Source of the DNA: Methylacidiphilales bacterium
GTDB taxonomy: Bacteria; Verrucomicrobiota; Verrucomicrobiia; Methylacidiphilales; UBA1321
NCBI GenBank assembly: GCA_026225555.1
Contig: JAMFSY010000089.1
Location: 1 to 64,000, forward strand
Direction: 5' to 3'
Length of the DNA: 64,000 nucleotides
Shown here in pieces: positions 8,118 through 16,900 of this stretch. The position numbers and the translations under genes were made by a program. Within the stretch, counting starts at the first letter, position 1. Each line of letters opens with the position of its first letter. The notes beneath the pieces were generated by a model. The model searched no databases, had not been told where the DNA came from, and saw only the letters and a program-made list of their open reading frames with translations.

Positions 8118-8836
8118 GGCGGTGAGGGAAGGGGAAGAAAGTGGAAATCGATCTGCTTGGAGGGATCATTCCACGCGATGGTTCCCCGATAGTCCGCCGG
8201 CACCGGCAACGCCCGAAGGCGCCATTTTTTTTCATCCTCAGGATCGCGGGCGTCTGTGACGGTGCAGACGCTGTCCTTGGGTAGCCGCGTCACAGATACT
8301 TCCCGCAGTCCTTCCGAAATGCCCACTCCTTTCGCCTTTAGGTAAGCCTCCTTGGCTGTCCACGCGGAAAAAAAAGCGGGTAACTTTTCCTGTGCGGGAA
8401 GTGCTTGAAAGCTTTTTAAATCCGCTGCCGAGAAAATCCGTTCCGCCATCTCATCGAAATTGAAATCCGCAGCGACATATTCCAGGTCAATTCCGACGAG
8501 CGTTCCCCTCGATAAAGCCACGCCGACCAGGTCCCGCCCGTGGGAAATGCTGAATTGCGTGGTGGAATCTCGCGGAAGAAAGGGCCGTCCCTCGGCGGTA
8601 TACGCCAGTTCAAGGGGCTCTGTGGGATAGTCCAAATAGCGGCCCAAACATTGTCCGAGCAGCCCGCGACCCAGTACGAAACGCGCGCGATCCTCTGCGA
8701 AGCGAAAGCGAGCGGCGCGTTCGTGGTCCTGCCGGTTCAGATAGATTTCCCCTTCTTTTAAGAACGGCCCGGCTTGGGAAACCCATGCCAGCCAAACGAC
8801 CACATGGTCGTCGAGATGCGGGCGGGAGTATTTCAT
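8114..8836 (-). CDS. Sfp-type 4'-phosphopantetheinyl transferase
   Basis: 240 residues. It transfers phosphopantetheine from CoA onto the Ser of carrier-protein domains. Motifs in order: EGRPFLP near residue 83, FSISHGRDLVGVAL near 95, the Mg-binding GIDLEYV near 115 and FFSAWTAKEAYLKAKGVGI near 155, the last being the family signature W-T-x-K-E-A. The gene lies just upstream of the NRPS/PKS operon, transcribed away from it, and is the obvious candidate to activate its three T domains and one ACP. It is broad-specificity by family (Sfp-like size), not the short AcpS type. Confidence 0.92.
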   Translation of the reverse strand: MKYSRPHLDDHVVVWLAWVSQAGPFLKEGEIYLNRQDHERAARFRFAEDRARFVLGRGLLGQCLGRYLDYPTEPLELAYTAEGRPFLPRDSTTQFSISHGRDLVGVALSRGTLVGIDLEYVAADFNFDEMAERIFSAADLKSFQALPAQEKLPAFFSAWTAKEAYLKAKGVGISEGLREVSVTRLPKDSVCTVTDARDPEDEKKWRLRALPVPADYRGTIAWNDPSKQIDFHFLPLPSPP

Positions 8837-8890
8837 GGGAAAAGGAAACTAGACCGCTTTAAAATTAGATAGCCGCTTCTTTTTATCAGT

Positions 8891-8978
8891 CATCCTGAGC
8901 TTGTCGAAGGATCAGTTTTGCCTCGGTCAAGGCAACTAAACTGATCCTGCCACACGTGGGTGCGACAAGCTCAGGATG
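8891..8978. repeat. 88-bp palindromic repeat, family A copy 1
   Basis: Outer arms CATCCTGAGCTTGTCG (8891-8906) and CGACAAGCTCAGGATG (8963-8978) are perfect inverted copies, and an inner pair (AGGATCAGTTT with AAACTGATCCT) continues the foldback. The whole element recurs in inverted orientation at 62462-62550 with only a few differences. It sits between the PPTase gene and the NRPS/PKS operon and codes for nothing. It is REP/MITE-like. Confidence 0.8.
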
Positions 8979-9207
8979 CCCCATTTTAAATGCGAGTATT
9001 TATCTGAACATGGCTTTATTCGCGGCGTCCGATCTCGCCGAACGAAATTAAATCATTTTCGAGCAATCTTGATGAATAATGGGCGTTGAATTGCTGCTTT
9101 AAATATTTTTCAATTTAACTTAAATTTTCCGGCGGTTAGACTGCTGATCACTTTGAATTTGAACCGTTAAGCGATGTTCTTAAACATTGTGCCTTGAAAC
9201 CGGAACA
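8979..9207 (+). promoter_or_regulatory. AT-rich leader of the NRPS/PKS operon
   Basis: No gene is visible here. Base composition drops sharply to AT-rich relative to the coding DNA on both sides, with runs such as TAAATCATTTT, TTTAAATATTTTTC and TTTAACTTAAATTTT. It is the only intergenic space in front of the five overlapping biosynthetic genes, so the operon promoter is expected here. I do not see a confident -35/-10 pair or a strong Shine-Dalgarno before ATG 9208. Confidence 0.45.
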
Positions 9208-11118
9208 ATGATTTCATTCCCTGGCTCCATCCCGCGCGACGGAAGCATTGTCGCCCGATTTGAAGCCCAGGTTTCCGCGCGGCCCGATGCGATCGCTTTA
9301 ACCCTGGACGGGAATTCTCTGACCTACGCTCGGCTTAATGCCCGGGCCAATCAGTTAGGTGCCTATTTGCGGGAACTCGGTGTGACATCCGATTCCCTGG
9401 TGGGAATTTATCTCGATCGCTCGTTTGATTTGATCGCGGGGGTCTTCGCAATTCTGAAGGCGGGCGGGGCCTACCTTCCGCTTGATCTCGCTTGTCCCGA
9501 GGACCGATTGAATTTTCAGCTTCAAGATGCGGGCGCTCAAGTGGTGCTGACGGAATCGCATCTGGCCGCGCATCTCCAAGGCTATCCGGGAAGGATCATC
9601 TGCCTCGATGTGGAGGTCGATCGTCTCGCGAGCTACGCTTCGGATAATCCGCCTCTGGCTGCCGGACCTCGGGATTTGGCTTACGTCATCTATACGTCGG
9701 GTTCCACGGGATTGCCCAAGGGCGTTCTCGTCACGCAGGAAAATGTCGTGCGACTTTTCACCAGTACCGAAGAGATGTTCCACTTCGGTCCGCAGGATGT
9801 CTGGACGCTTTTTCATTCCAGCGCGTTCGACTTCTCCGTGTGGGAGATTTTTGGCGCGCTGCTTTACGGCGGGCGGCTGGTCATCGTGCCCTACATGGTG
9901 AGCCGCTCCGCCACGGCGTTTCGCGAGTTGCTGATTTGGGAACGCGTGACGGTGCTCAATCAAACGCCCTCCGCTTTTCGCCAACTGGTGCAGGCCGATC
10001 TCGCCGCGCCGAAAATGGAGACGACCCTTCGCTACGTCATCTTTGGCGGCGAGGCGCTCGAGTTTCAAAGCCTGCGGCCCTGGTTCGAGCGGTACGGGGA
10101 CCGACAGCCGCGATGCGTGAACATGTACGGCATCACCGAGACGACGGTGCATGTTACCTATCGCCCGGTCACGCTGGCGGACCTGGAAACGAGCGGCAGC
10201 GCGATTGGTTTTCCGCTGCCCGATTTGCAGGTCTATCTCGCGGATGAGAACGGGCGGCGCGTAACGCGGGGTGAAGCGGGCGAGATGCTCGTCGGCGGGT
10301 TGGGCGTGGCGCGGGGGTATCTGAATCGCCCGGAACTCACCAGTGAGCGCTTCATTGCCAATCCTTTTACACCAGACTCGGCTTCCCGACTTTATCGCAG
10401 TGGCGATCTCGCCCGCGAACGGGAAAACGGTGAGCTCGAATATCTGGGCCGGATCGATCATCAGGTGAAGATCCGGGGTTTCCGCATCGAACTTTCCGAA
10501 ATCGAATCGGCCCTGGCTCGGCATCCTTCCGTGCGGGAATGCGCTGTTCTTTGCCGAGTCGATAAGGGGCAGGAAGCTCGCCTCGTGGCCTATGTAATCA
10601 GTGGGGTGGAGGCTTCCGGCGTCGAGGAATTACGCGCCCATCTCGCCCACACCCTGCCGGATTACATGGTCCCCGCTGCGTTTGTTTTTCTGCCGATCTT
10701 CCCGCTCACCATTAACGGCAAGCTGGACCGCGCGGCGTTGCCCGTTCCCGGGTCGGAGCGTCCACAACTGGCGGCCCATTATATCGCGCCCGGCAGCGAT
10801 CTGGAGGAAACACTGGCCCGTTTATGGCAGGCTGCGCTGCGCCGGGACGCCGTGGGCGCGGATGATAATTTCTTCGATCTCGGGGGCGATTCGCTGCTGT
10901 TGACGACGCTTCACCAGCAATTGCAGAAGGAGTTACACCGGGAAATTCCGATCACCGATCTCTTTCAATTTCCCACCATTCGCCGCTTGGCGGAGCATCT
11001 CGGCCGACGCGCCGATGCGCCCGGAGGCGAGGACGAGGCTCAGGCCCGCGCCCGTCTTCAGCGCGCCGCAATGTCGCGCGGACGTCGCCCAACTTCCAAC
11101 CAAGCCTTGGCTCCATGA
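9208..11118 (+). CDS. NRPS loading module A-T, predicted threonine
   Basis: 636 residues from ATG 9208 (a TTG seven codons upstream is less likely). Adenylation domain at about 15-510: A3 core IYTSGSTGLPKG near 162, A4 FDFSVWEIFG near 207, A5 NMYGITETT, A7 YRSGDLAR, A8 GRIDHQVKIRGFRIEL, A10 NGKLDRAAL with the catalytic Lys. A peptidyl-carrier domain follows with LGGDSLLL (Ser562). There is no condensation domain, as expected for a starter. Aligning by eye to the GrsA pocket gives D-F-W-N-I-G-M-V-H, which matches the published threonine code. It is first gene of the operon; its stop overlaps the next start (ATGA, 11115-11118). Confidence 0.93.
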   Translation: MISFPGSIPRDGSIVARFEAQVSARPDAIALTLDGNSLTYARLNARANQLGAYLRELGVTSDSLVGIYLDRSFDLIAGVFAILKAGGAYLPLDLACPEDRLNFQLQDAGAQVVLTESHLAAHLQGYPGRIICLDVEVDRLASYASDNPPLAAGPRDLAYVIYTSGSTGLPKGVLVTQENVVRLFTSTEEMFHFGPQDVWTLFHSSAFDFSVWEIFGALLYGGRLVIVPYMVSRSATAFRELLIWERVTVLNQTPSAFRQLVQADLAAPKMETTLRYVIFGGEALEFQSLRPWFERYGDRQPRCVNMYGITETTVHVTYRPVTLADLETSGSAIGFPLPDLQVYLADENGRRVTRGEAGEMLVGGLGVARGYLNRPELTSERFIANPFTPDSASRLYRSGDLARERENGELEYLGRIDHQVKIRGFRIELSEIESALARHPSVRECAVLCRVDKGQEARLVAYVISGVEASGVEELRAHLAHTLPDYMVPAAFVFLPIFPLTINGKLDRAALPVPGSERPQLAAHYIAPGSDLEETLARLWQAALRRDAVGADDNFFDLGGDSLLLTTLHQQLQKELHREIPITDLFQFPTIRRLAEHLGRRADAPGGEDEAQARARLQRAAMSRGRRPTSNQALAP

Positions 11119-13961
11119 GCACCGAGTCGACGAACCTCATGGATGGCATTGCGATTATCGGCATGGCCGGAAAATTCCCCGGCGCGCCGAATCTCGACGT
11201 GTTTTGGGAGAACCTGAAAAACGGCGTGGAATCGGTCACCCACTTTTCCGAGCAGGAGCTCGAGGCGCCTGCTGCGCTGAGCCGCAATCCGCATTACGTT
11301 CGCACCCGCGCCATCGTGGCGGACGTCGATCTTTTTGACGCCGATTTCTTCGGCATGCATCCGCGCGAGGCCGAGTATACCGATCCCCAGCACCGCCTTT
11401 TGCTCGAGACGGCGTGGGAGGCGCTGGAGAATGCGGGTTGCGATCCCGAACAATTCTCGGGAAGCGTGGGCGTCTTTGCCGGATGCAGTCTCAATAGTTA
11501 TCTCCTGCACAACCTCAGTTCCAATCCCGAATTTCTGGCCGAGTTTCTTTCCTCGCAACAGATGGGTGCGCATCCGGCGTTGCTCGGCAACGACAAGGAT
11601 TTCCTGGCCACGCGGATCTCCTACAAACTCAATCTGCGCGGCCCCAGCGTCGTGGTGCAATCGGCCTGCTCGACCTCCTTGGTGGCGATCTGTCAGGCCT
11701 GCCAGAATCTGCTCACGTTCCAGTGCGATCTCGCGCTGGCGGGTGGGGTCTCGGTCACCTTTCCGCAAAAGCGGGGCTATCTCTATGAGGAAGGCAGCAT
11801 CGTCTCGAAGGATGGCCGCTGCCGTCCATTCGATGCCGCCGCTGATGGCACGGTCTTTGGCGATGGCGTGGGAATGGTTGTCCTCAAGCGTGCGGACGAG
11901 GCGCTCCGCGACGGCGATTTCATCCACGCGATCATCCGCGGTTTTGCGGTGAATAATGACGGTTCCGGAAAGGTCAGTTACATGGCGCCGAGCGTCGATG
12001 GCCAGGCCGAGGCGATTGCCACCGCGCAGGCGCTGGCGGGCATCGATCTCGAAACCATCCGCTACGTCGAGGCGCATGGCACGGGAACATCGCTGGGCGA
12101 TCCGATCGAGGTCGCCGCGCTGACCAAGGCCTTTCGCACGGGCACGGCTGCGAAGCAATTCTGCGCGCTCGGCGCATTGAAGGGCAACGTAGGCCATCTC
12201 GAAGTCGCGGCGGGCGTGGCCGGTCTGATCAAGGCGACTCTCGCGGTGCGGCAGGGAGAGATTCCCCCGACGCTGAATTTTTCCAGCCCGAATCCGCGCA
12301 TCGATTTTGCGCAAAGTCCGTTTTACGTCAGCTCCACTTTACAACCCTGGCCGGAGACGACCGCGCCCCGGCGCGCAGGCGTGAGTTCATTCGGCGTGGG
12401 CGGCACCAACGCGCACCTCGTGATCGAGCAGGCGCCGCCAGGGACCTCCGTGGCCCGCGAAGCCGCCGACCAGTTATTCGTGCTTTCTGCGAAGACGCCC
12501 ACCGCCCTCGAAACCGCTACGGATCGACTTGCGGATCATCTGCGCCTACATCCGGAAATCGATCTCGCCGATGTCGCTCACACCCTGCAAACCGGCCGCC
12601 GCGCTTTCCGGCATCGGCGGATTTTCGTCGCGCGGACGGTGCCTCAAGCCATCGATATCCTGACGCAGAAAAAAGCGCTTTTGAGCGCCAACACCGCGGG
12701 TCGAAAAAACGGAGTGGCCTTCCTCTTTCCCGGCCAGGGCTCGCAGCAGGTCGACATGGGGCGCGCGCTTTACGAGCATGAACCGACCTTCCGCGCCCAG
12801 GTGGATATCTGCTGCGATTTGCTGGTGCCGGACTTGGGACTCGACCTGCGCCAGGTACTCTATCCCTCCAACTGGGCCACGCTGCAATCGCAGCATCTGC
12901 TCACCCAGACGGCGTTGACTCAACCCGCGCTTTTCGTCGTCGAGTATGCCCTTGCGCAAACCTGGCTGGCCCGCGGCGTGCGTCCGCAAATCATGATCGG
13001 CCACAGTCTCGGCGAATATGTCGCGGCGGTGCTGGCCGGTATCTTTACGTTGAAGGACGCCCTCCATCTTCTGACCGTAAGGGGACGCCTGATGCAGGGC
13101 TTGCCGCCGGGGAGCATGCTCGCGGTCGCGCTGCCGGAGAAGGAACTCCTTCCCCTACTCGGCGGAGGATTGGAATTGGCTTCGGTGAATGGACCGCGCA
13201 ATTGCGTCGTTTCCGGACCAACGGATGCGGTCGCCGCACTGCGTGAACGTCTCAACGAGAAGGGGACGGCCAGCCGCGAATTGAAAACATCGCACGCCTT
13301 TCATTCCGCCATGATGGATCCGATCCTCGCCGAATTTAAAAGCGAAGTTCAGCGCGTGCCGCGTTCGCGTCCGGGAATTCCGATCGTTTCCAGCCTATAC
13401 GGGCGCCTGGCTACGGACGCGGAGTGGATCGACCCGGCCTACTGGTCCGCACAATTGCGGCGCACCGTCCGCTTTGCCGATGCGCTCACCGTGCTTTTGG
13501 CCCACGAAAATCTGGCGCTGCTCGAAGCTGGTCCAGGACAGACCCTGACGGCCCTCGCGAAACAGCACGCCGCGCGACAACCGCAGCAGGTCATTGCGGC
13601 TTCCTGTGCGCGTCAACTGGAGGAATCGGATCGCGCGGCTCTGCTGACCGCGACCGGCCAGCTTTGGCTGGCGGGAGTGGACATCAAATGGCCGGCGCTT
13701 CATTCTGGATCTAGGCGGCGGGTGGCCCTTCCCACCTATCCCTTCGAACGCAAGCGTTACTGGATCGAGCCGCAACGCGCCAAGCCAGCGCCGGATTCGG
13801 TTGCCATGATCCGGGAAAAGGACGAGATATTGCCCGGAGTGACCACCGCTTTGGAATTGGAAGCCTTGCTCGGAGAGCAATTACATATCATGACGAAACA
13901 GATTGAGGTTTTACGCCAGACACCGGTTGCCCCACGCGCGAAGGGGAGGGCCCAGTCATGA
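11115..13961 (+). CDS. Type I PKS: ketosynthase-acyltransferase (malonyl)
   Basis: 948 residues. Ketosynthase at about 8-430: SACSTSLVAI with Cys185, VEAHGTGTSLGDP and GNVGHLEVAAG provide the Cys-His-His triad. Acyltransferase at about 535-830: FLFPGQGSQ, GHSLGEY with Ser631, and the specificity motif HAFHS near 726, which favours malonyl-CoA. The usual post-AT linker YPFERKRYW follows, then a short helical C-terminal tail (LEALLGEQLHIMTKQIEVL) that may dock to the next protein. There is no ketoreductase, dehydratase or ACP; the ACP is at the start of the next gene. Start and stop overlap both neighbours by 4 bases. The KS accepts an aminoacyl chain from the upstream T domain. Confidence 0.93.
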   Translation: MSTESTNLMDGIAIIGMAGKFPGAPNLDVFWENLKNGVESVTHFSEQELEAPAALSRNPHYVRTRAIVADVDLFDADFFGMHPREAEYTDPQHRLLLETAWEALENAGCDPEQFSGSVGVFAGCSLNSYLLHNLSSNPEFLAEFLSSQQMGAHPALLGNDKDFLATRISYKLNLRGPSVVVQSACSTSLVAICQACQNLLTFQCDLALAGGVSVTFPQKRGYLYEEGSIVSKDGRCRPFDAAADGTVFGDGVGMVVLKRADEALRDGDFIHAIIRGFAVNNDGSGKVSYMAPSVDGQAEAIATAQALAGIDLETIRYVEAHGTGTSLGDPIEVAALTKAFRTGTAAKQFCALGALKGNVGHLEVAAGVAGLIKATLAVRQGEIPPTLNFSSPNPRIDFAQSPFYVSSTLQPWPETTAPRRAGVSSFGVGGTNAHLVIEQAPPGTSVAREAADQLFVLSAKTPTALETATDRLADHLRLHPEIDLADVAHTLQTGRRAFRHRRIFVARTVPQAIDILTQKKALLSANTAGRKNGVAFLFPGQGSQQVDMGRALYEHEPTFRAQVDICCDLLVPDLGLDLRQVLYPSNWATLQSQHLLTQTALTQPALFVVEYALAQTWLARGVRPQIMIGHSLGEYVAAVLAGIFTLKDALHLLTVRGRLMQGLPPGSMLAVALPEKELLPLLGGGLELASVNGPRNCVVSGPTDAVAALRERLNEKGTASRELKTSHAFHSAMMDPILAEFKSEVQRVPRSRPGIPIVSSLYGRLATDAEWIDPAYWSAQLRRTVRFADALTVLLAHENLALLEAGPGQTLTALAKQHAARQPQQVIAASCARQLEESDRAALLTATGQLWLAGVDIKWPALHSGSRRRVALPTYPFERKRYWIEPQRAKPAPDSVAMIREKDEILPGVTTALELEALLGEQLHIMTKQIEVLRQTPVAPRAKGRAQS

Positions 13962-16900
13962 GTGCCCGTTACGCCGCGATTGAAGCCGAGGTGAAATCGG
14001 TATTTAAAAATCTGTCGGGACGCGAACTGGGTCCGGCGGACCAGACGGCGACTTTTTTCGATCTCGGTTTCGATTCGCTCCTGCTCACGCAGGCCAGCCA
14101 GTCGCTGCGCCAGAAATTCGGCGTGAAGATCACCTTCCGCCAGCTCATGGAAAATCTCGTGACCATTGAGTCGGTGACGAAGTACATGGACGAGCAGGTG
14201 CCTGCCGATAAATTTTCTGCGCCAGTCATCACTGCAGCGCCTGCCTCTGTCTCCGCTTCCCCGCAATCGCCTTCAACCGCCTCGGATGGAGGCCAGCGCG
14301 ACGACCTGATCGACCGGATCATGAAGCGGCAGTTTGAGGTCATGAACCAGCAGCTCGATCTTCTGCGCGTCAACGGCGTGGTGCCGGAGCCCGTTCCCGA
14401 ACGTAATGGAAACGCTGCCGCCGCCAAGGTCCCGATTCCGCCGCCCGCCGCGACCGTGCCTCGCTCGGAAGCCACGGCTCGTTTTGGCCCCTTCAAGCCG
14501 ATTGATCGCAGTCCCACGGGCGGGCTCACCGTCCGTCAGCAGGCGCATCTCGACCAGTTGACCAAGGCCTATGTCGAGCGCACGGCTCGCTCGAAGGCCC
14601 ATACCCAGAAGCACCGCAAACATCTCTCCGATCCGCGCACCGTGGCCGGTTTCCGCCAGACCTGGAAAGAGATGGTCTACCCCATCGTCGTGAAGCGCTC
14701 GGACGGTTCCCGGTTCTGGGACATCGACGGCAATGAGTACATCGATCTCACGATGGGCTTTGGCACGAACCTCTTCGGACACTCGCCTGGCTTCATCACA
14801 CGCGCGTTGACCCATCGCTTGAAACGAGGCGTCGAAGTCGGCCCGCAATCGCCTCTGGCGGGCAAAGTGGCCGCGCTGATGTGCGAGCTCACCGGCATGG
14901 AACGCGCGGCGTTTTGCAGCACCGGCTCGGAAGCGGTGCTCGCCGCGGTTCGCCTGGCGCGGACCATCACGGGCCGCACCAAGATTGCCACGATGAGCGG
15001 TTATCACGGGATCAACGACGAGGTACTCGTCCGTGCCGCCGTCGTCGATGGTGTACGGCGTCCCGTTCCTGTCGCGCCCGGCATCCCCCAGCATATCGTG
15101 AGCGAGGTTCTCGTGCTCGATTACGGTACGCCCGAATCGCTGGAGCTTTTGCGCGCACATGCCCATGAACTCGCCGCCGTGCTGGTCGAGCCGGTGCCGA
15201 GCCGCCGCCCCGAACTGCAGCCGGTCGAATTCCTGCGCGAGGTGCGCAAGATCACGGCGGCATCGGAAACGGTGCTGATCCTCGACGAGATCATCACCGG
15301 TTTTCGCGTGCATCCGGGAGGAATCCAGGCGTTGTGGGGCATCGAGGCCGATCTGGCCACTTACGGAAAGATCATCGGCGGCGGCATGCCCATCGGCGCG
15401 CTTTGCGGCAAGGCGAAGTACATGGACGCGCTCGACGGCGGCCATTGGCAATATGATGACGATTCCTCGCCGGAGGTTGGCATGACGTTCTTCGCGGGCA
15501 CCTATGTTCGTCACCCGCTGGCCGTCCGCGCGGCGTTGTCGATACTCACGCGCCTCAAGCGCGAAGGGCGGGCGCTGCAGGATGGCTTGAGCGACAGCAC
15601 CGCCCGGTTCGCCCATGAACTGAATACTTATTTCGAGCAGGAGCACGTTCCGATGCGGGTGACCTGGTTTCGCTCGATGATCTATTTTGCCTTTCAGCAG
15701 GAATTCAAGTATTCGAATCTGCTCTTCTTCCACCTCCGCCTCCGGGGCATCCATATCTGGGAGGGGCGGCCCATTTTCCTTTCGACCGCACACACGGATG
15801 GCGAGATCGATTTTATCATCCGCGTCTTCAAGGAAAGCGTGGAGGCGTTGCGCGAAGGCGGTTTCATCCCCCAGCCGGGGTCGGTCAAGAGAACGACTTC
15901 CGTTGTCGTGCCGCCGCTGCCCAAGCCGCTGCCCCCGGCCATCGTGCGCCATCCCAAGCGGAGCCAGGCGATGGAGTTCAGTCTCTATTTCTTCGGGAAT
16001 TATGATGCGGCTTATCGCGACGATAAATATTCGCTCCTCAAGGACGCCTCCGCTTTTGCGGACAAAAACGGCTTCACCGCCGTCTGGCTGCCGGAGCGCC
16101 ATTTCCACGCGGTCGGCGGCTTTTCTCCCAACGCCTCGTTGCTGGCTTGCGCGCTTTCGTCGGTCACATCAAAGCTGCAATTGCGTGGCGGCAGCGTGGT
16201 CCTGCCGTTGCATCATCCTGTTCGCGTGGCCGAGGAATGGTCCGTGGCCGATAATCTTTCGCAAGGGCGCACGGCCATTTCGATCGCCACCGGCTGGCAT
16301 CCCAACGATTTCGTTTTCGCCCCGGAAGCCTTTGCGGATCGCCGCCAGATCGCGCTCAAAAATCTCGACATCATTCAGCGGCTTTGGCGCGGGGAAACCG
16401 TCAACATGCCGACGCCGGGAGGCGATAACCTGCCGGTGACGCTGCATCCTCTGCCAAAGCAGCGCGAACTGCCGGTCTGGCTGACGTGCATCCATAAGGA
16501 TTCCTATACCGAAGCGGGTCGCCGCGGGCTCAACGTGCTCGGCTATTTGATGAACCAGACGGTCGATGAACTCGCGGAGAAGATCGCCGCTTACCGTGAA
16601 GGCCGCCGCGCGGCGGGACTCGATCCCGCGACGGGACATGTCACCACGCTGCTTTTCACTTACCTGGACGAGAGCGTGGAGAAAGCGCGGGAAGTCGCAC
16701 GTGGTCCGTTGTGCGAATACCTCCGCTCCTACCTGGACAACAGCCAGAAGAAGATCGAGAAGCAGATCGGCCAGGTGGAAGTCGATGAGGAGGACTTGAA
16801 CTACCTGACCAACCGGTCCTGCGATGATTACTTTAACGGCAAGTCCCTGATCGGGACGCCCGCGAGTTGCGCCATGGTCGTCGAGCGATTGAAGAAAATT

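Noticed and set aside
11115-13961. Trans-AT polyketide synthase
   Set aside because: The acyltransferase domain is present in cis with intact GHSLG and HAFHS motifs.
14555-15900. Independent hemL-like glutamate-1-semialdehyde aminomutase gene
   Set aside because: The domain is in frame with and fused between ACP and monooxygenase domains and belongs to the PKS aminotransferase type.
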